A stretch of 15,774 nucleotides of DNA from positions 1 to 15,774 of the forward strand of contig JBATKF010000038.1 in assembly GCA_049669185.1 (NCBI GenBank), in the 5' to 3' direction. The stretch comes from Thiosocius sp049669185. GTDB taxonomy: Bacteria; Pseudomonadota; Gammaproteobacteria; Chromatiales; Chromatiaceae. The position numbers and the translations under genes are program-made. Position 1 is the stretch's first letter, and each line of letters opens with the position of its first letter. This document shows positions 1-7,105 of this stretch, piece after piece. The notes under the pieces were generated by a model. It was not told where the DNA came from. It did not search any database and saw only the letters and a program-made list of their open reading frames with translations.

Positions 1-349
1 GCGCCACCCTGCAACGCCCGCGCGCCTGTTCCCGCACCCAGAGCGCGGCCATGGACGGACGCCGGCCCGAGGTCAGGATCAGGTCCGGCCAGGGGGGCTC
101 CAGCCTGTCCGAGCGAACCCGATCGACATGATCGATCGTTACCGCAAAGGGCGGCTTTTCCTGATCGTAGGGCGGGCGAAATCGCAGGGTCTTGCGGATT
201 AGGGGCCAGGGCAGCACATCCGCGATAACCTCCACCTGATTGTTGTCACCGATCTTCTCGCCGAGCAGAAGCCAGACCCGCGGCGGATCAGTGGGTTTGG
301 CGTCGGCGGGTGCATCACCTGGTGTCGGCAGGGAGGCCACAATGCTCAC
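1..349 (-). CDS. ELM1-like (DUF1022) family protein, 5' part only
   Basis: The reading frame runs from a GTG at 349 off the left edge, giving 116 codons of the N-terminal part. The segment RVWLLLGEKIGDNNQ near residue 24 and the later PPWPDLILTSGRRPSMAA are recognised as the conserved start of the bacterial 'mitochondrial fission ELM1' family (DUF1022), which resembles glycosyltransferase-fold proteins and is often found near LPS or cell-envelope genes. Its biochemical role is not established. The frame is closed upstream by a stop at 410-412 and contains no ATG before the conserved block. The start is therefore GTG 349 or TTG 355, and neither has a clear Shine-Dalgarno. It lies 227 bases downstream of the HupE-like gene on the same strand. 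A TTGTCA hexamer at 480-485 in that gap resembles a -35 box but has no good -10 partner. Family call fairly sure; start uncertain. Confidence 0.82.
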   Translation of the reverse strand, partial: MSIVASLPTPGDAPADAKPTDPPRVWLLLGEKIGDNNQVEVIADVLPWPLIRKTLRFRPPYDQEKPPFAVTIDHVDRVRSDRLEPPWPDLILTSGRRPSMAALWVREQARGRCRVA

Positions 350-576
350 GGGCAAACGGACGACGGTGCCTGGCGTCCAAGCAACCCTTTTCCGATCCTT
401 GCCCGGCGGTCACGAGCAATCTTTGAACTCACAGATTTCCGTCTCCCAATCGAAGCAGCGAATCGACCAAGTGCAACCTTGACAATAACCCGCCCAGCAG
501 AATGGGAAAAGGCCAGGAGCAGGCAGGCCGCCCGACCGGCTCCTCCGATTGGTGTCGCCAGCGCCTAATCGATGGC

Positions 577-1740
577 TCAGGCGAGCAGGGTCCGCACGAC
601 CAGCCAGTACGAGCCTACGACTGCGATCATTAGCGAGGCCGGAATGGCGATCACCTCCCGATACCAAGAGCGATTCCGGAACCACAGGCCCACCAGCAGA
701 AAGCACAGGGCGAGTACCGTCAGCTGCCCGAGTTCCACCCCAAGATTGAAGGCAATGAGCCCGGTCACGAGGTGGCCTGGCGAAAGCCCCACGTCGGTCA
801 GCACACTGGCAAAGCCAAGGCCATGCAAAAGACCGAAGGCAAACACCACCGCCGTCCGCCATCGGGTGAGGCGCTGATGAAACAGATTCTCGATGCAGAC
901 ATAGACGATCGAGGCGGCGATCAGCGGTTCGACAATCGTCGCCGGCATTTGCACCCAACCAAGCATCGATAATGCCAGGGTCAGGGTATGCGCCAAGGTG
1001 AAGGCCGTCACTTGCCAGAGCAGTACGCGCCAGCTGGGACTGAGTAGATAGAGGCCGACCACGAACAGGATGTGGTCTGCGCCTTTCGGAATGATGTGCT
1101 CGAATCCGATGAGCAGATAGTTGCCGAAGATGGACCCTGTCGATTGAGCCACCACTGTGCGCAGATCGATGTCATCGCTGACGGCCCCGGGCTGCAGATA
1201 GGCCGTGTAGAGTTCACGGCCGTCGCCGGCATCGACGCGCACAACGCTGGCGCCAAAGCGCTTATCCCATTCCCAGGCCAGGTTCCGCGCCGCTGCCGGC
1301 AGGGCCCCGGTCAGCGTGATGACCGAATCGCGCGCCAGTTGTGTATCGCCGATCGCCGGTATGGACACGCCCTGGACCGCCAGCTGGAGTCTGACGCCGT
1401 CCGCGCCTAGCACGATGCCTTGCAGAAATTCTGACTGGAACAGCGCGAACTCACGCTGCATCTCTATGGGAGTAAGGCCGCGCAAGCGATTGTAGACGGG
1501 CGCGCTTTCCGAGTCGTCACTGTCCTGGTGCGACTCCCCTATCCCGGCAAGCACGGCCTCGAGGTTGAGTCGGATCTCCGCCTCGAGGCGGAGATCCGCC
1601 TGCAGCTGTATGTCGACGACCGCCGGCCTTATCTCGTGGGCATGCACCGAGGCTGCGGCAAACCCAACCCCGAACAGGAAAAATGCGATCAGCCGACGGA
1701 TCAGACCGGAGTGCTGTGATACCGGAGCACAGAGGATCAT
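577..1740 (-). CDS. HupE/UreJ-like membrane protein
   Basis: 387 residues from the chosen ATG. A signal peptide (RR then a hydrophobic run, cleavage after SVHA at about 34) leads to HEIRP, followed by a periplasmic domain of about 170 residues. The C-terminal half is a polytopic domain with the HupE/UreJ_2 hallmarks: GFEHIIPKGADHILF at 212-226, AFTLAHTLTL at 246-255, EPLIAASIVYVCIEN at 271-285, FGLLHGLGFA at 302-311 and FNLGVELGQ at 331-339. The repeated histidines in membrane segments fit the proposed metal (nickel/cobalt) permease role of relatives, but the substrate is not shown here. No hydrogenase or urease gene is in the window. An in-frame ATG at 1761 is an alternative start; longer forms would run into the divergent DUF4198 gene and bury the signal peptide. 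The shared 'AHE' mature start with the divergent neighbour hints at a functional pair. Confidence 0.88.
   Translation of the reverse strand: MILCAPVSQHSGLIRRLIAFFLFGVGFAAASVHAHEIRPAVVDIQLQADLRLEAEIRLNLEAVLAGIGESHQDSDDSESAPVYNRLRGLTPIEMQREFALFQSEFLQGIVLGADGVRLQLAVQGVSIPAIGDTQLARDSVITLTGALPAAARNLAWEWDKRFGASVVRVDAGDGRELYTAYLQPGAVSDDIDLRTVVAQSTGSIFGNYLLIGFEHIIPKGADHILFVVGLYLLSPSWRVLLWQVTAFTLAHTLTLALSMLGWVQMPATIVEPLIAASIVYVCIENLFHQRLTRWRTAVVFAFGLLHGLGFASVLTDVGLSPGHLVTGLIAFNLGVELGQLTVLALCFLLVGLWFRNRSWYREVIAIPASLMIAVVGSYWLVVRTLLA
1571..1598. repeat. Perfect 28-bp palindrome inside the HupE-like coding sequence
   Basis: The half-site CGGATCTCCGCC is followed by TCGA and its exact reverse complement, so all 28 bases are self-complementary; symmetry breaks immediately outside (T at 1570, C at 1599). 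It encodes the DLRLEAEIRL stretch in the early periplasmic domain, about 15 residues after the signal peptide cleavage site. It could be a chance result of the alternating L/R/E codons, a recent small inverted duplication, or a dyad-symmetric binding site or mRNA hairpin. Confidence 0.9.
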
Positions 1741-1778
1741 AATGCTGGAGCCCCGTCTCATTCTGATCGCCCGGCAGC

Positions 1779-2600
1779 ATGCTGATGTCCCGCCACCGAC
1801 CGCAATGGCCCCTGACCACACTCTGGCTGCTGTCTTCGATGACCGGCCTCGATGTTCAGGCACATGAGTTCTGGATCGAGCCGGTAAGGTTCGAGGTGGC
1901 ACCCGGCGACTTGCTGGAGGCCCACGTGCGGGTCGGTCAGAATATGAAAGGGGACTCGCTTCACTATATCCCTCGGCTGGTCGAGGCCTTCAGGCTCACC
2001 GCAGGCGGCGCAACCCGCGATGTCAAATCGCGCATCGGCGACGATCCCGCGCTGAGTGAGGGCGTACGGGACAGCGGCCTGCATCTGCTTTCCTATGTCT
2101 CGACGGACTCGCAGCTTACCTATTCTGACCCGGAAAAGTTCCGGCATTTCCTAGAGACTGAGGGTATGCAATGGGTCAGCGCCGCTCACGAAAGGCGCGG
2201 ACTACCCGCGCAGGGTTTCAGCGAGGACTATCAGCGTTTCGCCAAGTCCTTGGTCAAGGTGGGTGACGGCAAGGGGCAGGATCGCCCGCTCGGCCTGGAA
2301 TTCGAGCTGGTTCTGGAAACCAACCCCTACACCGACCTGGATGCTGTCATCGTCGCCCAGCTGCAATGGTTGGGCAAACCCTTAGCGGACGCACAGATCA
2401 GTGTCTTTAGGCGTCACCGGGGCAAGGTCAGCAGAACGAATTTCAGGACTGACGCCGGTGGTCGCGTCAGCATCCCTCGCCGCGACGCCCCGGGCGTCTA
2501 CCTCCTGAACGCAGTACACATGATCGAGCCGCCACCGAACGCAGAGGGCGCAGTCTGGAAAAGCCTCTGGGCCTCAACCACATTCGAAGTCGTGGAATAG
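1779..2600 (+). CDS. DUF4198 periplasmic protein (NikM/CbiK-like exported protein)
   Basis: 273 residues. The N-terminus is a signal peptide (hydrophobic TTLWLLSSMTGLDVQA, cleavage after residue 28) giving the mature start HEFWIEPVRFEVAPGD, the typical opening of DUF4198 proteins, which are often annotated as periplasmic components of cobalt/nickel uptake. The C-terminal half (from about 165) contains a predicted beta-sandwich with GKPLADAQISVFRRHRG and TDAGGRVSIPR, resembling the carboxypeptidase-regulatory or transthyretin-like folds usual in this family. It is divergent from the HupE-like gene with only 38 bases between the two starts, so both promoters must lie in or beside each other's coding sequence or 5' end. 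ATG 1785 is an alternative start; there is no convincing Shine-Dalgarno for either. The metal role is inferred from family and neighbour, not shown. Confidence 0.82.
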   Translation: MLMSRHRPQWPLTTLWLLSSMTGLDVQAHEFWIEPVRFEVAPGDLLEAHVRVGQNMKGDSLHYIPRLVEAFRLTAGGATRDVKSRIGDDPALSEGVRDSGLHLLSYVSTDSQLTYSDPEKFRHFLETEGMQWVSAAHERRGLPAQGFSEDYQRFAKSLVKVGDGKGQDRPLGLEFELVLETNPYTDLDAVIVAQLQWLGKPLADAQISVFRRHRGKVSRTNFRTDAGGRVSIPRRDAPGVYLLNAVHMIEPPPNAEGAVWKSLWASTTFEVVE

Positions 2601-2964
2601 GCATACTGAACGCGGGGGCCTAGGAGTCTGCGCCGTAGAACTGGCGGATACCGAGGGTTGTCCAGTTCGAGGCCGGTCTGGTGGTCGTTTGAGGAGCATA
2701 GTGGGTACTACGCGACGAGAGGGAGCGCCGGATCGGGCCGAAGTGGGGAAGCCGCAGGACCGCTACGTTCTACGGCGCAGGCTCCTAGCCTGCAAATCTC
2801 ACCGTTTTTCGTCGCGAGGGTGTCGAGACGCCGGCATGGCGGGGCGCACGCAGTGAAAGACACTGAAGGCGTAGCTGACACTATGTCGAGACGGCTGTAG
2901 CGAGTACGCCCCGTTAGGGCGAGCGTATCGCCGCCCGCAGCAGGAAATCGGTGAGAATTGCAGG
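2601..2964. other. Non-coding repeat island between DUF4198 and the acyltransferase
   Basis: This 364-base gap separates two convergent genes. No protein in any frame resembles a known family; the one open plus-strand frame (2658-2900) has no coding look. It is almost filled by two abutting inverted-repeat modules (2620-2788 and 2786-2967), described separately. A short 11-base direct repeat TGTCGAGACG(C/G) occurs near 2821 and 2883. No U-rich terminator was seen after either gene. Confidence 0.75.
2620..2788. repeat. Inverted-repeat module 1 (22-bp ends, MITE/REP-like)
   Basis: The left end at 2620-2641 (CTAGGAGTCTGCGCCGTAGA plus AC) is the reverse complement of 2767-2788 with a single mismatch (21 of 22). 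The 125 bases between them hold no gene. The right end also takes part in a tight hairpin, GCAGGC-TCCTA-GCCTGC at 2777-2793, at the junction with the second module. The architecture suggests a non-autonomous mobile element or a REP/BIME-like repeat. Target-site duplications were not identified. Confidence 0.75.
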
Positions 2965-2967
2965 CTA
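2786..2967. repeat. Inverted-repeat module 2 (23-bp ends), same family as the repeat at 8253-8304
   Basis: The left end 2786-2808 (TAGCCTGCAAATCTCACCG then TTTT) matches the reverse complement of 2945-2967 at 21 of 23 positions. The right end carries CTA at 2965-2967, which is the TAG stop codon of the minus-strand acyltransferase gene. The outward half of the right end, read on the minus strand, matches the repeat at 8253-8277 at 21 of 25 positions, so the sequence is a dispersed repeat and not a chance dyad. The interior (about 136 bases) has no recognisable gene. Confidence 0.78.
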
Positions 2968-3993
2968 AGAGGCGCCTGGGGGCTGAAGCCTCCGCTTTGC
3001 CATATGCTCTTCTGTGGCTACATTGGCTTCAACCATCGATTCAGGCGTCGCCACGTCGGCGTTGCGTGCATCCTTCGACTCCTTGGGCCACCGTCGCTTG
3101 GTGCACATCCAGTCGGCCGGGCGGGCGCGGATCCAGGATTCCACGAGGGCATTGATATCGCCCGTCACCCGAAGTGCCGCCTGCTCAGGCGTTTCGTCGT
3201 GGCGCCGCACCGCCTGCAGTGCGGGATGAAAGATGATACGAAAGCGCGCATCACGAATGCGCTGGCCCTGGACGGGCACAATCGCGCAGCCGGTCTTTAG
3301 CGCCAGCCAGGCCGGTGTCGTAGTGACATGCGTCTCGACGCCGAAAAACGGCAACAGCGGACCCTCGTCGATACGGGTGTCTACCACCAGGCCAACCGAG
3401 CGACCGCTCTTGAGCGCTCTGAGCAGGGCCCGCACCCCTTTTTCCTTGCTGACGAAATTGCACCCCAAGGCCTGCCGCTTCTCCTGGATCAGGCGGTCCA
3501 GATGAGGGTTGGCCTGCGGTGCGTAAATCACGTCCAATGCATCAACATACTGCCGCACAGCGTGCGCGCCGAGCTCCCAGTTCCCACAGTGCGCAGTGAC
3601 GAAGATGCAGGGCCCGTTGGCTACCGGAAAGGCCGGGTCGCGAGAATCGGGCACAATCTCTAGACGACCGCGGTTACGCGCCGGGTCGGTCAGCTTCCGC
3701 AATTGCGCAAATTCAATCGCTACTGCGCCGAAATTCCCCCACACCTCGACCGCAAGGCGCTCGATTTCATCGCGGCGCTTTTCCGGGAAGGCCGTCATCA
3801 GATTTGCCAGCACATGCCGGTTCTTGCGCGAGCGCCGACCCAGGAGGCCGAAGACACGGCGTCCCGTCGCCGATGCCCAATCAACCGGCAGGGGCGTCAG
3901 CAGCCACCATAGGACGCGCAGCACCAACGCATCGAGCCGTCCGCCGAACAATTGCCCGGACTTCTTTTTCTTTCTCCGAAGGATCTTTGCCAT
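2965..3993 (-). CDS. Lysophospholipid (lipid A-type) acyltransferase, LpxL/HtrB family
   Basis: 342 residues. The family transfers an acyl chain from acyl-ACP to a lipid A precursor or lysophospholipid at the inner membrane. The catalytic HX4E motif is visible as HCGNWE at 135-140, with the later conserved DTRIDEGPLLPFFG at 205-218, TTTPAWLALKTGCAIVP at 224-240 and the C-terminal WMCTKRRWP at 295-303. A lysine/arginine-rich N-terminus precedes one hydrophobic segment (about 22-36), as usual for these membrane-anchored enzymes. After WP the family normally ends soon; here a tail of roughly 38 residues, mostly charged and low-complexity, continues to a TAG lying inside a dispersed repeat (2945-2967). 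The ATG at 3993 has no obvious Shine-Dalgarno. It stands alone on this strand, divergent from the methyltransferase. Which lipid and which position it acylates cannot be told. Confidence 0.9.
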   Translation of the reverse strand: MAKILRRKKKKSGQLFGGRLDALVLRVLWWLLTPLPVDWASATGRRVFGLLGRRSRKNRHVLANLMTAFPEKRRDEIERLAVEVWGNFGAVAIEFAQLRKLTDPARNRGRLEIVPDSRDPAFPVANGPCIFVTAHCGNWELGAHAVRQYVDALDVIYAPQANPHLDRLIQEKRQALGCNFVSKEKGVRALLRALKSGRSVGLVVDTRIDEGPLLPFFGVETHVTTTPAWLALKTGCAIVPVQGQRIRDARFRIIFHPALQAVRRHDETPEQAALRVTGDINALVESWIRARPADWMCTKRRWPKESKDARNADVATPESMVEANVATEEHMAKRRLQPPGAS

Positions 3994-4215
3994 AGAAATT
4001 CAACAAGTTGCCAGGCCGTACCTCTGGCGCTTGGGCTTGCATGATAGTACTCAGACAGCAGCCCGGCATCATAGTGAAAAACAGCGATTCTTCAAGACGC
4101 CGCTGTCTGCCCACGCGCTCGATTGCGACGCTGTTGCTGCGTCGGAGAGCAACGATTAGCATACTCTAATGCTTAGTCATGACCTCTTTGCCGGGGAGCT
4201 CTGGAGCGATACGCC

Positions 4216-5007
4216 GTGAGTCAAGACCGGAACCGGCACGTCCGAGAAAAACCTTACCAAACCGAAATGGCGACGTTTGGCGAGGTACCACGAGGCAACA
4301 CGGCCGCAGGGGTCAACAAGACCATCTTGGAGTACTTGCACAAGAACCTAACAAGGAATCGGTGGACGTCTCTATTGGACCTACCGTGCGGCAATGGAAT
4401 GTTCCTGTCCGCAATAAAGAAGCACTTCGCCATGAAGGTCAAGGGTGGAGATATAAGGGAAAAGCCCGCCATCTTGTCACCCGACGAATACCGTGTGATT
4501 GATGCAGCCAGCCCTTTTCCGGCATTGCCTGACGAAAAGTTTGACGTGATCACCTGCATCAGCGGAATCGGAGAATTTGGCAATACCTCGCAGTTCTTCG
4601 ATTACTGCCGCACACGCCTGAATGACGGGGGTGCGCTATTTGTTTCGAACGACAACGTCGCGACTATTCAGGATCGGCTTCTTTATTTGGTACTCGGTCG
4701 AACCAGACGAATGAAGCTGTTCAGGATCTATCGGCAGAGTCTGTGGAACCTGATTCCAATAGCGATTCTCATCAGATTCCTGCACGACGCAGGTTTCGCG
4801 ATAGAGGATATCCGCTATCTGGCGAACAAAAAGAAGGACTATTGGATGCTGCCGCCGGCGTTGCTGGTGTTTCCCGTCCAGTACCTTTACGTCTATTTCG
4901 CCTTCTTCTTTGAGAAAGTGCGCGCCCCCTATGATCTGCGGCGAAAGATGTATCCCTTTCGGTCACTGTACTCGGCACATTACGTCGTGATTGCGAGAAA
5001 AGCCTAG
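4216..5007 (+). CDS. Class I SAM-dependent methyltransferase
   Basis: 263 residues. SAM-binding motif I is LLDLPCGNGMF at 53-63, the acidic residue after strand 2 is in GGDI at 77-80, and FDVITCISGIGEF at 109-121 is the motif after strand 4. A strand 5/6 region follows, and the end YVVIARK is typical of the fold. Residues 211-232 are strongly hydrophobic and aromatic (MLPPALLVFPVQYLYVYFAF), suggesting membrane association or a lipid-like substrate. The GTG start is supported by GGAG at 4203-4206, nine bases upstream; no ATG begins before motif I in a sensible place. Two counted 60-base rows are 28/60 (4321-4380) and 31/60 (4801-4860) GC, lower than the flanking genes, which suggests a different origin. 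The substrate is unknown. Confidence 0.85.
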   Translation: MSQDRNRHVREKPYQTEMATFGEVPRGNTAAGVNKTILEYLHKNLTRNRWTSLLDLPCGNGMFLSAIKKHFAMKVKGGDIREKPAILSPDEYRVIDAASPFPALPDEKFDVITCISGIGEFGNTSQFFDYCRTRLNDGGALFVSNDNVATIQDRLLYLVLGRTRRMKLFRIYRQSLWNLIPIAILIRFLHDAGFAIEDIRYLANKKKDYWMLPPALLVFPVQYLYVYFAFFFEKVRAPYDLRRKMYPFRSLYSAHYVVIARKA

Positions 5008-5048
5008 CCTGGAGCACGAAGACGGATGGGCGCAGCCGAAGATCCGGT

Positions 5049-5921
5049 TCACTCGAACTGCTCGACGAGGTACTCGATCAACAGCCGCGTCTTTGCCGGG
5101 ACGTGCTGCCGCGATGGATACAGCACCGACAGCGTAAGCGGCGAGCGCTCGCGCCCCTGCAGCACCCGTACAAGCCGGCCGTCAGCGAGGGCATCTTCGA
5201 CGATGAAGTCCGGCAACAGCGTGATTCCCAGGCCTTGTATCGCCGCAGCCGCCAGCACGTCCCCATTGTTGCTGCAGAACACACCCTTGACCAGGATCGT
5301 GGCGTCGCTATCGTCACCACCAAAGGTCCACTCCTCACGTTCGGAAATCAGGTTGTAGTGAAGACAGTCATGATGGAGCAGATCCTCGGGTGACAACGGA
5401 ACGCCGCGGCGTTCGAGATAGTCCGGCGATGCGCAGAAGTATCGCGGAATCGAGGCGATCGGTCGTGCCACAAAGGAGGAATCTGCCGGATAGGAAATGC
5501 GCACGGCGAGGTCGAAGCCCTCGCCGACGATATCGGTCTCTCGATCCTCGAGTTTCAACGTGACTCGCAACTTTGGATGCCTGCGGGCGAAACGCGCGAC
5601 GACCGATGCGAGTCTTCGCTGGCCGAACGACATCGGCGCGACAATCCTGAGTTCGCCGGTCGGCTGATGCGTCACGGCCTCCAGCCGCTCTTCCACTTCC
5701 CGGAGACCGCCCAACAGCCTGCTGACTTCGCGGAAATAGAGCTCTCCCGCCTCTGTCAGCTGAGTCTTGCGCGTGGTCCTCTGCAGCAGCCTCACGCCCA
5801 GCCGCTGCTCGAGAGCCTTGATGCGACGGCTCACCGCGGCCGGGGTCGAGTCCAGGCGCTTCGCTGCGGCACTGAAACCCTGCTCCTCCGCTACCGCCAC
5901 GAAGACCTCGAGTTCATCCAT
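5049..5921 (-). CDS. LysR-family transcriptional regulator
   Basis: 290 residues from ATG 5921. The N-terminal winged helix-turn-helix is clear: LEVFVAVAEEQGFSAAAKRL at 4-23, then TPAAVSRRIKALEQRLGVRL at 26-45 and RTTRKTQLTEAG at 48-59. A linker helix (about 60-88) leads to the type 2 periplasmic-binding-like effector domain (from PTGELRIVAP), with the LLPDFIVEDALADGRLVRVL region near the end. The overall sequence resembles the subgroup acting on small aromatic or quinone-related signals (CrgA/DsdC-like in the broad sense), but the effector is unknown. A GTG three codons upstream (5930) is possible; GAGAG eight bases upstream favours the ATG. Its stop is 41 bases from the convergent methyltransferase. 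It follows the damaged synthase gene pair on the same strand and may once have regulated it, but it is not divergent from any neighbour, so the target is not evident. Confidence 0.92.
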   Translation of the reverse strand: MDELEVFVAVAEEQGFSAAAKRLDSTPAAVSRRIKALEQRLGVRLLQRTTRKTQLTEAGELYFREVSRLLGGLREVEERLEAVTHQPTGELRIVAPMSFGQRRLASVVARFARRHPKLRVTLKLEDRETDIVGEGFDLAVRISYPADSSFVARPIASIPRYFCASPDYLERRGVPLSPEDLLHHDCLHYNLISEREEWTFGGDDSDATILVKGVFCSNNGDVLAAAAIQGLGITLLPDFIVEDALADGRLVRVLQGRERSPLTLSVLYPSRQHVPAKTRLLIEYLVEQFE

Positions 5922-6066
5922 CGCAGTCACTCTCTGCCATCAAAGCAATCGCCTTGGTGACGCATCTCGGCGTCGCGGCATGACGATCTCGACGCGCCGT
6001 CTTCATAGTCACCGCAGAGGTCCATGGAAAAAAACGACTGATGCAACAGCGCCCCCATCTGCCTTG

Positions 6067-7074
6067 TCAGGCGATAGCCTTGTGCGGCGCCTCGCTAGAT
6101 ACAAGCTCAGGATACAGCTCGTTCAAAGGAATCGTCAGCCCGTTGGGCTGCACAACCTGGGCGTGAAAGCGCTTGAGTTCCCTGGGGTTGCGAACGCCGC
6201 AGGCGTGGGCAATTATGCCCACTTCATGCACCATGTTTTTCACATACGCGGCGACGCGTACCGCCTTGGTCGGAGGATGCAGGCCCTTCTGTAGCTTGGG
6301 GTTATGCGTCGTAATGCCCGTCGGGCAGGTGTTCTTATTGCACTGCAGGGCCTGAATGCAACCCAACGCGAACATGAAGCCGCGTGCAGAGGTGATGAAA
6401 TCGGCCCCGATGCACAAAGCCCATGCCACATCTGCCGGCGTCACCAGCTTGCCGGACGCGACCACCTTGACCCGGTCGCGCAGCCCGTGTTCAAAGAGCT
6501 TGTCGATCAACATGGGCAGGCTGACACGCAGCGGCAGACCCATATCGTCTATCAAAGGTAGGGGGGCGGCGCCCGTACCGCCGTCCGCGCTATCGACGGT
6601 GATGAAATCAGGCGCCGACTCGATGCCGCGTTCGTTGATGAGTGCAAACAACTCGTCCAGCCAACCGTAGGCACCGATCACCGCCTTGAAGCCAACGGGT
6701 TTGCCGCTCACTTCGCGGATGCGTGCGATCAATGCCAGGAGCTCTTGGTTATTGCCAACGTCCAGGTGGCGGTTCGGACTGATGGCGTCCTCCCCGGCGC
6801 GGATTCCCCGGATCTCGGCAATCTCGGCAGTGACCTTGGCACCAGGCAGGATGCCGCCCTTACCCGGCTTGGCGCCCTGGCCCATCTTGATCTCGAACAT
6901 CTTGACCTGAGGATGGGCGGCGACCTCACGCAGCTTCTGATCGCTGAGATTGCCCTCGAGATCCCGAACGCCATTCTTGGCGGTCCCGATCTGGACAACT
7001 AGGTCTGCGCCACTGCGCAGATGGTGAGGCGACACCCCGCCTTCTCCGGTGTTCATCCAGCAGCCCGCTTTCAC
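6067..7074 (-). pseudogene. N-terminally truncated FMN-dependent glutamate-synthase-like protein (GltB2 domain)
   Basis: From GTG 7074 the product would be 335 residues. It is clearly the C-terminal part of the FMN-binding glutamate synthase family: AGCWMNTGEGGVSPHHL at 3-19, MGQGAKPGKGGILPGAKV at 64-81, DSADGGTGAAPL at 161-172, RGFMFALGCIQALQC at 231-245. The three cysteines of the [3Fe-4S] site are present at 239, 245 and 250 (CIQALQC, NTCPTG). Family members are usually around 500 residues or more and begin with a region of roughly 190 residues that includes the first part of the FMN barrel; that part is absent. The upstream reading frame continues to 7308 but is only the shadow of the acetolactate synthase gene. 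A GGAGG at 7080-7084 and a GTGA overlap with the upstream stop could still allow translation. Likely non-functional; a truncated active enzyme cannot be excluded. Confidence 0.8.
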
Positions 7075-7079
7075 CGCGC

Positions 7080-7084
7080 CCTCC
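7080..7084 (-). promoter_or_regulatory. Strong Shine-Dalgarno at the gene joint
   Basis: On the minus strand the sequence GGGGGAGGG lies just before GTG 7074; GGAGG has a five-base gap to that GTG. The GTG overlaps the TGA of the upstream truncated gene (GTGA), the classic arrangement for translational coupling. It decides the most likely start of the truncated glutamate-synthase-like frame, if it is translated at all. Confidence 0.5.
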
Positions 7085-7105
7085 CCCAGCGCAATGCCTG
7101 GTCTT
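7085..7105. other. Apparent deletion joint between two genes
   Basis: Minus-strand acetolactate synthase homology stops around the RYAEDQ codons (7098-7115). Glutamate-synthase-like homology resumes around ALGEGAVKAGCW (from about 7092 downward), in a different reading frame. The position is an estimate from recalled family conservation, accurate to perhaps 10-20 bases. No mobile-element sequence is seen at the joint. Confidence 0.6.

Noticed and set aside
410..958. 182-residue minus-strand frame
   Set aside because: It is out of frame with the HupE-like gene that covers most of it, and its Arg/Pro/Gly-rich composition is typical of a shadow frame in GC-rich DNA.
1741..1902. N-terminal extension of the HupE-like frame to 1902
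   Set aside because: It overlaps the divergent DUF4198 signal-peptide region and would bury the HupE-like signal peptide 54 residues inside the protein.
2658..2900. 80-residue plus-strand frame in the repeat island
   Set aside because: It crosses the junction of the two repeat modules, has no family resemblance and no good ribosome-binding site.
3881..4162. 93-residue minus-strand frame
   Set aside because: It overlaps the start of the acyltransferase gene in another frame and shows no recognisable domain.
4134..4162. TTGCTG-17-TAGCAT as a promoter for the methyltransferase
   Set aside because: Only 3 of 6 and 4 of 6 consensus matches; too weak to claim.
5008..5048. Bidirectional terminator between the convergent methyltransferase and LysR genes
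   Set aside because: Only a 5-bp CGGAT/ATCCG dyad with a bulged inner GGC/GCC and no U tract on either strand.
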